Origin: Neopestalotiopsis rosae
Lineage: Eukaryota > Ascomycota > Sordariomycetes > Amphisphaeriales > Sporocadaceae
Length of the DNA: 64,000 nucleotides
Direction: 5' to 3'
Assembly: GCA_023078685.1 (NCBI GenBank)
Contig: JALGAS010000001.1
Coordinates: 806,001 to 870,000, forward strand
A program made the translations under genes and the position numbers. Of the stretch, positions 1 to 11,494 are shown one piece after another. Under the pieces are notes generated by a model that made no database searches, was not told where the DNA came from, and saw nothing but the letters and a program-made list of their open reading frames with translations. Position 1 is the stretch's first letter, and each line of letters opens with the position of its first letter.

Positions 1-1554
1 ACCGAAGAACTACCCGGCTTGATTGAAGAGATTGAGATGAAGCGCGATAGCTGTCGAGATAAGCTTGAGAAGCTCGGTGTACCCAGAGAAACTTTACAAG
101 AGCAACAGCTACACATGATTGGCATCAGCGAGTCATTCCAACGACTTGTGCGAAGTGCCGTCGATGGAAACTGGGATGATCCCTTCTTCAGCGATGAGCA
201 GTCATCTCATGGCTATGAGCGTCGTATTCGATCCCTCGTGCAAAATCTGAATGAAGAATTTGCGAGAGTCCTGGCTAGACAGGGCCATCGTCGTCAAATT
301 GTTGACGACAAAGACGAATCCACACCAGAGGTGTGCATTAGTGTCAGTCGGGATGAGTTCATCGACTACATTCGCGAAAAGATACGCACTTCACGTGGGC
401 GAGAGCTTCCTGGTTTGTTCCATCCCATGGTCGTTGCGGATGTGTTCCGCGAGCAAGCAGGGCCGTGGGAGGCACTAGCCAGAAAACACGTTCGTGCGTG
501 CTGGAAAGCATGCCGGGAATTCCTCAAACACGTTGTTGGTCATGTGGCTGATACCGCGACATCATCCGCCATCAATCGTAAGATATTACAGCCTGCCATG
601 GACTCGATCCTAGCGGCACTCGATACAAAGACTGATGAGATCTTGGCACCTCATCAAAAGAGCCATCCTATTACATACAATCACTATTTCACAAGCACTA
701 TCCAAAGTATGAGAGGGGAAAGGGACCACTCGTGTACGACAAAGATAGTCACAGGATTCTTCGGTCTCGGAGGTCTTGAGTTCAAGGAACTGGATTCTGT
801 TTACCTATCGGGGCCCTACGACCTGAGAAATCTGATCACGCGAGTAGTCGAATCTCGTGTTGAACCAGACATGCACCGATTTGCCGCATCAGAGGTGTTG
901 GACCGTATGGATGCATACTACAAGGTACGTGCAAGTATCTATTCATATGGTCTTTGATTTGATCATAACCTTTCCTACTAGGTCGCAATGAAGCGTTTCT
1001 TGGATGAAGTTGCTGTTCAGGTAATCGAGGAAGTACTTATGTCTGGTCTATCGGATATACTCTCCCCAATGAAGATCTTCACGATGCCTGTTGAAATGAT
1101 CGCTCGAGTCGCCGGTGAGAATGAGGATGCACGGGCGCAGAGACATCAGTTCGAGAAGCAATTTGCGGTATTAATCAAGGGCATCGAAGTCTGCAAAGAA
1201 TTCGTGGTGTTCAAAGACAATGGTAAGCGGCAGTTTTCGGTCCCCACCGGCCTGATAATATCATGTGTATTGACTTCTGTCATGGCAGATACAGTGCAAC
1301 TTTCAATGGAGGAAGAAGAAAGTGAGGGTGAAGAGGAACAACCCGATGCTACTTATAGCAACACACCCGAAGATTCTGCCTTGGGTTACTCAAATAATCC
1401 AACTCCATTGGTAACAGAGACCTCGTCTCACTCACCACCAGCGGCCGAAGCCACAGAGCCGAACGAAGAACCCACCATTGTTGAGGACGACGAATGGACG
1501 TCCAGCAAGGCAGCAATCAAGAAGAAGGAAAAGAGGAAAAAGATAACATTCTAG
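1..1554 (+). CDS. Dynamin-like GTPase, C-terminal part (5' end outside window)
   Basis: The frame is open from base 1, so the GTPase domain lies upstream of the window. Exons are 1-924, 982-1222 and 1289-1554. The start of the visible part (LPGLIEEIEMKR) is the typical entry into the dynamin stalk; about 300 residues of stalk follow, then a GTPase-effector region containing YYKVAMKRFLDEVAVQVIE. The protein ends in an acidic, Ser/Thr-rich tail and a lysine-rich terminus (KKKEKRKK). Family knowledge: such Mx/Vps1-related fungal GTPases remodel membranes by oligomerising through the stalk. The second intron (1223-1288) is 66 nt, keeps the frame and has no in-frame stop, so it may be retained in some transcripts. 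I am sure of the family, not of the subfamily. Confidence 0.85.
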
Positions 1555-2112
1555 GATGAGCCTGAGCTCTGAAGCCGTCATCACGACAACGCCAATGTTG
1601 GATATACACGATTTGGTTGGCGATGAATTGTGTAGGTGGTCTAGGACTGGCCGATTTGGCCGTGAATACTCCGTGATCCTTACTTTCTGGGGAAATTTAT
1701 CTGTAACGTTGACGAGATATCAAATCGGAGCGCGCTTTGCCTTGCTTTCCATCACGTGCAGGAGGCGAAACCATGATCGAGAATGTGGCGTAACAGTAGT
1801 TACTGTTTCCATGCGGTGGCATGGATCCTTGATATTGGTGATCCATGCACACTGTATGTTGGTCACACTGATCTGTGTGGTCGGGGGTCAAGATACCACG
1901 CTGAAATGGATGCGGAACTATCATATCAATCGACGCCTCTGCTCTCATTCATACTTAAAAAGGCCTTTTGGAATTCAAGACAGCTTCTGCGTATATAGTC
2001 GACGTTCTCGGCCGCGAAAAGGCAACTGTGTCTATCGGGTTCTACTGACACTTGCTTTGTAGACCTTTTGTCCCAACAGCCCCGCAACGTGTCGCTTAGG
2101 CTTTCTGCGGGT
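1555..2112. other. Intergenic spacer, upstream of the oxygenase gene
   Basis: This stretch separates the dynamin-like gene from the 2-oxoglutarate oxygenase. I see no coding sequence with family resemblance. It should hold the terminator of the first gene and the promoter of the second. An upstream TTG-initiated frame from 2068 is in phase with the oxygenase but the first ATG is at 2113. Confidence 0.5.
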
Positions 2113-3405
2113 ATGGCACAGTCTTCGTCAGTGGGCCCTGCCCAAGTCAGGACTATAGGCACTGTGGATTTGTCTACCTTCACGGCGGGCGCACACGCGG
2201 ATGCCAAAACCAAAGGACTAAAAGCGAGCAAGGCGCTCGTCGCAGCGCTCCACGACTATGGCTTTGTCAAAGTCATTGGTCATGGCATTAGCAATGATGA
2301 GATTCGCGAGGCCTTGGACTGGACGCAGAAATTATTCAGTCTGTCATACGATGATAAGATGAAAGCCCCTCACCCGCCTGGCCCAATGCCGCACCGTGGC
2401 TACTCTGGCACCGGCAAAGAAAAGGTGTACTCCAAGGACGACGTCGAGGAACTCAAGGATGGTAACGGTGATGTCGGCAAGAATCTGCGCAAGATCTCGG
2501 ACTACAAGGTATGAAGGATCGTGGATCCAACTATATATCTCGCGACAAGCCTGACGGGCTATTTCTGACACTAACACTATACGATTATAGGAGAGCTATG
2601 AAATTGGCAGCGAACAAGATCCGGTTCAGGATAACATCTGGCTTCCAGAAGAAGTGCTCCCTGGCTACAGGTCATACATGACGAAGTGGTATGAGCGCCT
2701 GGCCGGCGTGAGCAAGCAGCTGCTGCATATCATCGGCATCGGGCTTGAGATCGACGAGGGTTCTGAAGCACATGGCAAGTTGCTAGATCTCATTTCAGAC
2801 CGACACTGTCAATTGCGCTTGCTGCACTATCCGCCCATTACCAAGGAGAAATTGGAGAATGAGATGCTGGCAAGACTGCCGGCTCACCACGATTGGGGGT
2901 AAGCAAGGTTGACCACTAACTTCCTTGTCATGGAGCGACAAGTCCGCTAATCCATACTTGACTTTCAGCACCTTTACCCTGCTATTCCAGGACGAACGTG
3001 GGGGCTTGGAGCTACAAGACCCCAAAACCAAGGAATACCTGTCGGCAGATCCCGAGGAGGGTTCGTTTGTACTAAACGTTGGCGACATGCTGCAGCGCTT
3101 CACAAATGGTGCGTATAACGTTCAGTGTACTTCTTTGTTCAAGATTCTAATTAGGGTCTTGTCACTCGCTTCTAGATTACTTCATTTCAGCTTTGCATCG
3201 TGTCACGGTCCCGTCACTTGACAGTGTGCCCGAGAATGGGCTTCCGCCCCGCTACTCGATACCGTTCTTTACTTGCCCGGACTTTGCTGGGACGGTTGCG
3301 ACATTGCCGAAATTCATCACGGAGGAGGCGCCCGGCAAGTATGAAGCGATCAGATTCGATGAGTACGGCTCCATAGTCAGCAAGTATCAATACCAGGGAG
3401 AATAG
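2113..3405 (+). CDS. 2-oxoglutarate/Fe(II)-dependent oxygenase (isopenicillin N synthase-like)
   Basis: Four exons (2113-2508, 2591-2898, 2969-3108, 3176-3405) give 357 residues, the usual length of this family. The N-terminal DIOX_N region is seen in ALHDYGFVKVIGHGIS. The iron triad is H231-x-D233 in HHDWGTFTLLFQDE and H289 in ALHRV; the 2-oxoglutarate-binding RxS is R307-Y-S309. All catalytic residues are present, so it should be active. Family knowledge: soluble enzymes of this type hydroxylate, desaturate or cyclise small molecules, often secondary metabolites or hormones; the substrate cannot be inferred. It is convergent with the transporter at 4006-5856. The stop codon lies in a 9-bp tandem repeat. 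Confidence 0.9.
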
Positions 3406-3423
3406 GGAGAATAGGGAGAATAG
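3397..3423 (+). repeat. 9-bp tandem repeat (GGAGAATAG x3) at the stop codon
   Basis: Three perfect copies of GGAGAATAG run across the end of the oxygenase gene. The unit is nine bases, so each copy gives Gly-Glu-stop in the reading frame and the gene ends in three in-frame TAG codons. Probably replication slippage. Confidence 0.9.
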
Positions 3424-4005
3424 CCTTGCTAAGAGATGTTGTCGGAGAAAATACGAGCAAGCAGTGAGAACCTTTGCGGGTGAACACTCCTGTAGTGAAC
3501 ATGATATTTACAATTCCGATTCATGGGAGATTATATCAACTCAAACATGAAACCACCTCTCACTCTCACGGTAGTTCAATGGTCGGCTGCTGGAAGTAGC
3601 GTCGCATCCTGCCCTGGCCGTATGCTATTTCTAGCGGATCTTAGGGCGATAAGTCTCGCTATAACCGCTGCGACTCTAGCGCAATCTATCGCCTAGCCTA
3701 TCGCCATTCAGGCACCGGCAACAAGGTCCCGGGAATAATTCGAGCATCGCAGTCAAGGAATGTGATTGGTCAGGTAACTTGTATTATAGGTGCAGCTTTC
3801 ACATAATCCAGACCCTATCATCATGCAATGAAAAGTCTTCAGCGTCCATCAGCAAGGTTACGTCAATTTCAGTCCGAGAAGGTGGGTTCTTGAAAATCGC
3901 AAAATTGTCATATGCAGCGTCTGCTAAATCTAAAAATCTATCTCTAACTCATAATCTATTCGTCATGATCGGGCTTTATAATGTGCGCCCTTCTCTATAA
4001 ACATT
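3424..4005. other. Convergent 3' spacer
   Basis: Spacer between the 3' ends of the oxygenase (plus) and the sugar transporter (minus). AT-rich towards 3900-4000, which would serve polyadenylation of the minus-strand gene. No gene seen. Confidence 0.5.
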
Positions 4006-5856
4006 TCATGCGGTATCTGACTCGGAGTTCATGACTTGTTCCCTCTCAATGGCCTCTCCCTTGGAGCTATCGGTGCGGAACTCGGCCTCCTCCTCCCGGA
4101 GCTCGGCAATCAGCTTGTCGTGGGCTCTCCACACCGGCTTGATCTCAAACAGCCTGTCAATCTTCTCGAGCGGCACACCGCTCGTCTCGGGAATGAGGAA
4201 GAAGGCGAAGAAGAAGGCGCAGAAGGACAGCGAGGCAAAGAAGAAGTAGACTCCGTAGCCCATGGCCTCGAACATTTGCTCGGTGAAGCGCGAGACGAGA
4301 AAGTTGAAGAGCCAGTTGCTGGCCGTGGTGGCGCCGCCGGCCAGGGAGCGGAAGTTGGGGTCGAAGAACTCGGAGTTGAGGACCCAGGGGGTGCCGTTCC
4401 AGGTGGGCGTGTAGATGGCGGTCCAGAGGTAGAAGAAGAAGACGGCGGCGATGCCGCTGCTGGTCAGGTGATCCTGAGGGTTGTCGGCCGGGTCCACCAC
4501 ACAAATGTAGGCGCCAATGATCCACATGCAGATGGAGCCGCCAATGGCACCGCCGAGGAGGAGCTTTCTGCGGCCGAGCTGGTCGACCAGGAAGAGCAGC
4601 CAGAAAAAGGTGGCGACGGCCTTGATGACACCAAAGATACCAGTCATCAAGTTGACAGTGTTGGAGTTGATACCGATACTCTGTAAAAAGTAGGATTAGT
4701 ATTTGTATAAGTGGGGGCGATGTGGGACTTGCAAAACATACCGAGAAAATGGTAGGTGAGTAGTAGTTGATGGCGTTGATACCGGAGCCGTTCTGCCAGA
4801 AGAAGAGCATGCAGCCAATGAAGAGACGCCACTGAAGCTTGGGACGAGAGCCGAGCGCCTTGAATGGCTGCCAGAATCCAAATCCGACAGTGTTCTTTTG
4901 CATCTCGTAAATCTTGTCGATGCCGGCAATCTCCTCCTCAATGTAGGTGTCGGTGTACTCAAGCTGACGAATCCAGCACAGGTTCTTGATGGCCTCTTCG
5001 CGTCTGTTCTTGAGGAACAACCAGCGAGGGGACTCAGGCAGCAGCATGGAACCAAACAGGAGCAGTCCCGAGGGGATGAGCTGAACTGCAAAGGGGATGA
5101 TCCATTGCTTGTGGCTCGGTGGGAGACCTGATTCAATACCAAACTAAAGAAGATGCCATGTTAGTATTGCGACAGAGCCAATGTGTCCATGAAGTATATG
5201 AACAACTCACGTTGATCCAGAAACCGACCAAACCACCAATCTGCCAGCCAAGTTCGTATAATCCGACTAGACGACCACGGATAGCCGGCGGTGCCAACTC
5301 GGAAATGTAAATGGGAATAATGTTCTATGAAATTGACTCATTAGTATATGCTTGATGTTACGTCATCCAGTTTTCACTGAGAAAATAGAAGAAAACTGGG
5401 TCGTTGACGAGGAGTCATGTTGAATATTCTTACCGATGCAACACCTGTGCCCAAACCCGACAAGACACGTCCAGCGTACAGAATACCCAGTCCAATAGAC
5501 GCATTGGCTCCGCAGGTCAGACCGGCTCCGACGGTAAAGATGGCGGCTCCAATAGCCAGACAAATCTTGCGGCCGATGAAGTGACTCAGACAGTAGGTGA
5601 GGAGGGCGCCGAAAAAGGCACCGGCGACAAAGAGAGACACAATGTTCTCGCTGATGAGACTGCGCTGTGCCGACGTCAACTCATCGAGGCCAAACTCGTC
5701 CTTGAACGAGTCGATTCCAATTGTTGTACCGATGAAGGCGCTCGTGTAACCAATCATACAAGACCCACACGAGGCCGTGGCGGCGAGGACGTAGATGCGC
5801 CAGTTGTAGACCGACGGCGGCGTCGGCCGCTCTTCGACGACGGTGAGGATGCCCAT
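4006..5856 (-). CDS. MFS sugar transporter, quinate-permease-like
   Basis: Four exons on the minus strand (5856-5434, 5324-5211, 5143-4742, 4680-4006), all joined in phase 0, give 537 residues. Twelve membrane segments are expected. Sugar-porter signatures are present: ELAPPAIRGRLVGLYE, PESPRWL, the QLGRRKL loop and the closing PETSG. The N-terminus (VEERPTPPSVYNWRIYVLAA, then a GYTSAFIG segment) resembles the fungal quinate permease branch rather than hexose transporters. Plasma-membrane proton symport of quinate, a hexose or another carbohydrate is the likely role; the substrate is inference. No quinate catabolic genes lie beside it. The C-terminal tail is charged and cytoplasmic. Confidence 0.9.
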
Positions 5857-7923
5857 GGCGTCACACCCGAAAAAATAAAAAGTTAAAACGACAAACTCAG
5901 ATGAATAGAGTTGTTGTGTCGTCTATACTTCTTCGAGTTGTTTTCAAAAAAGGGGGAAGGGTCGAAAATGTGTCACACATCAAAAGGGAGGTTGAGCGAA
6001 AAATTCGAGGCCCTAGTGATCCATAAGTACTCGCAGGCTTTGGCACCGGAGCGGAGACAAAATCCCCATGACGGCCGGCCACCCCATAACTCAACAAGAT
6101 GCTGTGCTTGCTTTCGTACCCATACTCTGGGGGAAATAATCCGGGGCAAATGGACTGGGGCAATCAAAGTGAACTGGGGGAAACGCCGAATGGACGCTGC
6201 ATAGAAAAAACCCATATCTCCATCTATAATTTGATTATCGTCGTCTGTTATTCGTGTCCTGGCTACTGCCTCTTCTCCATTGGGTGCGCCGCGTCCCGAG
6301 CCCCCGACTGCACAAGGCGGAAGCTCTGTCCGGGGTTGTGTTTTTCCCCGTGGAGACAGGTCCCATCAGCGATAGCGGACCAGCGTCATCTAGAAGAAGG
6401 CCCGTTTCACCTTATTCATGACTACTGTGTACATAGTATGGGGTGGGAATTCATTATTTGATTCATTGACAACTCAATTGGGCAAACACCATAAATTCCG
6501 CATTCGTCTTTATGAAGCTTGTTCACGACGTTGAAAAAAGACACGGCCGAGCCCAGCTAGTCTCGGAATCCCTGGCAATTGTCCTGGTTTGTTTCAATTT
6601 GCGGCTCATTCAGCCCGCCAGCCGCAGTCCCTGGATTGGACAGACGCCGAAGAGCCAAGGAAAATTTTTGCCCAGGTGCGCGGCATTGGCAAGCCTCCCG
6701 TCCTGCCCGTCGCACCCGGCGTGCGCGGCTTTCTTGGGCCTGCTCTCTCGTCATACGCCCGGCTGTGTCCCCTTGCACTAAGGCAGAAAAAAGATGTGCA
6801 ACCCGTGGCCAAGGCGGTTCGGGCGTCGCATTAGGGGGGAACCAGGGCAATGTGCACTTCCGGCTCTTGGTGTGCGACTAGTACGTAGCGGTAGTAGTGC
6901 AACATGGAATTAGAAATAATGCTTGCCCTATCGGTGGCTATACCTTTATCCATCAGGTAGGTGCTCTTGGTCCTTCTCTGGTCTCCACTACACATAGTCC
7001 GGAGTAGAGATTACGACATGAGCGACATGATTGGCTCCGAGTCTCCAACGACTCGACGAAGTAATTGGGAGTATGCTCTTGGTTAAATTCAAGGCATTGC
7101 CGAATTCAGATGACGCAGACTGATGGACGTTTTTCCCTCTCCAAAAGTCTTAAATAGTGTGTGGTGCCGCAGTGTTGGAATCCCGAGCGCCTAAACACAG
7201 ATACGCGCGATCTTCTCTCTCCCAATGACCACATCAATTACCGAATTCACCTACGTATGTACTTGGCGGGCTAAAGATGTGGAAACTCATAAGCAGGGTC
7301 CCTCCTCCTCACATGAGATCACCATGCTGCAGACCACATGAGCGTGTATGTGCTCTGTTTGTGCCTTGACCTGGGATTTGTTGAGCTATCTAAAGGCAGG
7401 CAAGCAAAGCAGGTAGCGAGGTCCTAGATTGGACATGCATGTCACGCGGCTGACTGAAAGTGGGAAGTCCGAGTTGACAATCTCTGGCACAATCTATGGC
7501 ACAAACGGCCTGGACGGCTATCTTTTACAAGGGGCTCGATAGTGCCCGCCACCGCTCCGGGCATCCGCTGATCATAGCAATTCCCGAACAAGTCTGGCTT
7601 GAGTGAATTAGTGAAAGTCGTTTGAATATATATCCTAAAGACTCTAGCAGAGAACACGGAGACGACCAGAACGACGTCGGACGGACACGTTGCCCATTGC
7701 CACACTGCAATTTGTCACCTTTTGAAATAATAAAGGAGAGCCGTGCTCAAATACCAAGACACGTTTTGGTTTCTCTTATTCATAAACACCACCCAGCAGT
7801 GATAAGATACCCAAAGAAAAACAAATGGAATCAAGTTGAGACGTTGAGACCGACCAGCCCGATCCTGTCTTTTGCCGGTGAATTAAAAGATAGGGGAGCT
7901 CGACCCTTTAGCCCGACTCATGC
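5857..7923. other. Long intergenic region without a recognisable gene
   Basis: About 2 kb upstream of the quinate-permease-like gene and downstream of the minus-strand secreted protein gene. Several short open frames exist around 6500-6880, on both strands at once, as expected of a locally GC-rich stretch; none shows family resemblance or splice-supported extension. I see no tRNA or transposon ends. Confidence 0.5.
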
Positions 7924-8382
7924 CTAGTATCCGGTAGGAGTTGGCAAGACGCAGCTCGCACACCCGGGACACGACTTGCCGACAATGGAGACGGTGCATC
8001 CCACAGTAGTCGTGACGCTCTGCGCCGGGCCCGTAGACTCGCCTGGCTTGCAAGTGCTCTCGGGCGGGATGCAGGCAATCTCGCAGATGAAGGGAGGTCG
8101 CGACCTGACCGTCGTGGTGGAAGTGCACGGCGTAGTCTTGGGCAGGCAGGTCGTGCAGGGGCACTCGTGCAGAACAGTGGCCGTGCAGGCCGAAGTAATG
8201 GTAGGGAACGGCGCGAGACTCTGCTGGCCCCGTTTGCACGTCGTTGTGGGCGCGATGCATAGTGGGCAAGCGATGATGCCGGTTGGTGTCACGGTGACCG
8301 TCTTGGATGGGCTACATGGTGTAAGCGCGCCCACAATGACACCATGGAAAATGGCCAGAGCGGTAATAAGAAGGACTCTCAT
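7924..8382 (-). CDS. Small secreted cysteine-rich protein (16 Cys)
   Basis: A single exon encodes 152 residues. I chose the ATG at 8382 because MRVLLITALAIFHGVIVGA is a clean signal peptide; a longer frame to 8469 would bury it. The mature part has 16 cysteines (an even number, compatible with eight disulfides) in Thr/Pro-rich sequence, with repeated CPxC and CxxC patterns such as ECPCTTC and SCPGCASC. A TATAAA box on the minus strand (8474-8469) lies about 90 bases upstream. I do not recognise a named family; similar small cell-wall or apoplast proteins occur across ascomycetes. Function unknown. It stands alone between two long gene-poor stretches. Confidence 0.75.
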   Translation of the reverse strand: MRVLLITALAIFHGVIVGALTPCSPSKTVTVTPTGIIACPLCIAPTTTCKRGQQSLAPFPTITSACTATVLHECPCTTCLPKTTPCTSTTTVRSRPPFICEIACIPPESTCKPGESTGPAQSVTTTVGCTVSIVGKSCPGCASCVLPTPTGY

Positions 8383-11300
8383 TTTGGAATATTGAATATC
8401 TTGATCTTGTGAGTAATTCTGATGTGTCTGATTGTGCTTGGCAGTCTTGGAAGGGGACTTGGCATTCATTTATACTGCTTCTCAGCAGTCATGTCTCACA
8501 ATCCAGCAGAATTGAGTTCATATCATGGTATACTCATAAGCGAGTTGTCGTATTCATCGTCAACTCACAATTGCGCCTGAAAGGGCAGATTGAGCTGATG
8601 CCGTGCGGAATCAAGGAAACCCGAAAAAGCCACTCAGAAAAGGGATGAGCAGTAGTGGTCATCCTGCTAAGCCCGTCATCAATGAGTGTCCGAGTGCGGA
8701 ATAGGGATGACAAGAACCAGCAAAATCCGTGACACATTGCTTTTGCTAGTCTCAAAGCCAGTCATGGTGGCTAATTGCTCAAAAATGTGTCAAGATTCGA
8801 GACACTTTTGGCAGGTTACGTTAATCCCGTCCTGCCCTTCAAAGCTCTTTCAACGGCAAAGCAATTGCCGGTGAAAATAAAGTTTAGTGTTCGCAGGTAG
8901 CAGTGAAGACATTTATCGTAGGTTGAGACAATTCTGTTTTATAGTATTGCTTTTTGGAAAGGATGAGTATCTTAATCTTTGAGCTTAACGTGCCCGCGCA
9001 AAGCCGTATCAACCGTAGATATGTTTTCCAGATTATTCTGCTGCATTGCTGATGGGGAACCAGAAGATTCTCACACTAGATCTTGCCATACACGGAAACC
9101 CAAATACATGAAGATAGCTGCTAGACGAGGATCTACCAGCAAAAGTCGTCATCCAGCGTTTCTAGGTTCAACGGTCGTAACATGAAGCCAGGCTATTGGT
9201 CCACGAGGGCTTTAGCTGAGTGTCAAAATTCAAAGCCATACGCGATGTTTGTTAAGGTGATGACGGAGTTTCTCTATGCATCAGGATTGGATTTTGGGGT
9301 AGGTCCATATGCATTGTGACTGATTGATTGCTCGGAGGAATTATCAGGCTTTGCTAGTTCGAACAAGTAACTCGCACATCTTACCCACGAGACATTTGCC
9401 AGGGTAAATTTGTGTATAATTGAATATTATACCCCAAATCAGACATAGACATATCGTATTGGAGTCTCTGAGGGTTGCATGGATATTGGGTATTATTACG
9501 AACCGTGTCGCCTCTCGTCCTATTTCACATCTCCAGATGCATGCCGACAGCAGAAAGATACATCTTATGTTGGACTACGACAAATGCGCCACACGATGCT
9601 GCACATAACCTCATCCATACTTACTTACTCACTTGCATACATGCGAAACAACTCCGAGTACCCAAAGCTGAAAAAGGGAGAATTTGGTGCTGGAGTGCCT
9701 CGCATCATAGTAGCACAATTTTAAATAGTCCTGCCTCTGGACCGGCTGAGGTGTGGCGCTCTAAGGCACTCGCTTACCATTCACCCATCACGGGCCACTA
9801 CAGCGCATCTGCGCCTTTGACTAACACCGACTAGCGGCCTGGTCTCCAGGGCATCACCAATATCAAGAAATCATTATGTAGAGTTTCGGAATCCTCTCCG
9901 TTGTGCCACAAGGGCACATCTACACTTCTTGAGAGGTACCCTGGTACCCAGATCATCTGACCTAGAAATATTGTGCATCTTCCAGTACTATTGGTTGCAC
10001 GGACGCGTATGCAGACCCGAGCAATCCTTTGATCGACTTCGCCATATAGAAATGGAAAGGGAAAAAAATAAAGGACACGGCCGGTCGAACGAGCAAAACA
10101 TGGGACTTTTGGCCTTCGCGTTTTCAGCTCCTGAGAGCTCCCGTGAACCCTGCAGAGCTAATCAGGCCGATCGCCAGCAATCACTTGCGCTGAGACATTC
10201 CTACGGCTACAGTCCACTGTGAGAGTCCGTTGCTGCATGAAGTGCCTAGCTTCAAGTGCCTACTGTGCATTGCCCGCACCGGAACTGGGAAGAGGATCCT
10301 CATCTACAAATTGCAACTCGGGCCCGCGGCAACCATAAACCTCTATCGTTGGGCAATTGAATTCCTTGCCGAGCTGCTTCTTCATGACTGAAGATCGAGG
10401 ATCTGGTATGGTCCATGAAGCTACTTCGAAAATTATCATCAGAACCACCAAAATAGTTCATACAAGGGAAGGAGTGAAAGTTGCAATATGTACGGAAAAA
10501 GGACTATAGTCGTCCAAACTGCTCAAGACGATGTACAGAATTCGTTCATTCCCTTTGAGTGGGGAGAAACGCATACAAATATATTTCATAAAACTGATTA
10601 GTTTTATTGGATCGGTTTTTGATCTTGTGGATCTGAATTGAGTTTACTATCTTTATAATCTTTGGTTCTTATCTGTTTTATATTTGTCTAATCTTTTGTC
10701 GCTTCATCTCCTTTATTAAATGTCCTGATTTCGATCACTGTTTCATCGAAAAGTTTCTTCCTCACTTGTTCATTTCAAAGTCACGATGAGCAGGATGATT
10801 TTTGACAAGACGCGCGCGGATAACTCACGCTTGATATTCGGGCTTTGAATGCGTGAGACGTAGATTGATCAAGTTGAAGAAGGTCGAGAATCGTTGCCTC
10901 ATAACTTGGTGATGTATGGGTAAGCGGAAATGGACACTGCAGATAGGGCACGGGTCTTTGCAAATTCGTTCCTTAGTTGCAATCTGTTCAGGCTTGATAG
11001 CCCATGATGTGTCAAAGAGTGCCCGAGACTAAGTGGAAGCCACAACTAGCGACCATCTGGCAAGCTCGATCATGCGACTTTGTCAGAGATGCTTAGGAAT
11101 TTGTAAGGCCTGGCTCAACCGTTCCCTGCGCCGCACTTGTGCTTGACCATTAGCGGTGTACCACACGATGAGGATGGATTCGATCAATCGTGAAGCTCCA
11201 CCAAGGTTCAGATGAGCGGGCGTGGCCTTCTCTCAAGCCGGGCTTCCTGTGCCTCCTAACTAAGCATTCAAGGACGGTTTCAGCACTATAAATGTCAACA

Positions 11301-11494
11301 CTCCAAAGAGCTGCAGTAGTGATCATGTCGAGAATGTTAATTGACTCCTTGAAATTGACGCGACGGGCCCCATATGACTATTCGATTGTTCATGCGTATT
11401 ACTTCAGAAGTCACGTATGTTTCTGGTATCTGGCATCAAAATGTTTGTCATTTGTGATTAGCAGTCATATTCTAGCTAAATATGTCTATTCCAT
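8383..11494. other. 3.1-kb gene-poor region
   Basis: The longest stretch before the sugar cluster. Open frames are short and scattered on both strands (longest about 119 codons near 9475-9834) and none looks like a protein family. The part around 10560-10760 is AT-rich. No repeats, inverted termini or tRNA genes were recognised. It may be regulatory or decayed sequence. Confidence 0.45.
8469..8474 (-). promoter_or_regulatory. TATA box of the cysteine-rich protein gene
   Basis: TATAAA read on the minus strand, roughly 90 bases before the chosen ATG at 8382. Its position supports the shorter start and disfavours the 29-residue N-terminal extension. Confidence 0.5.

Noticed and set aside
4036..4686. 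216-codon plus-strand frame opposite the quinate-permease-like gene
   Set aside because: Antisense shadow of a GC-rich coding exon; no family resemblance, while the minus-strand frame has clear transporter motifs.
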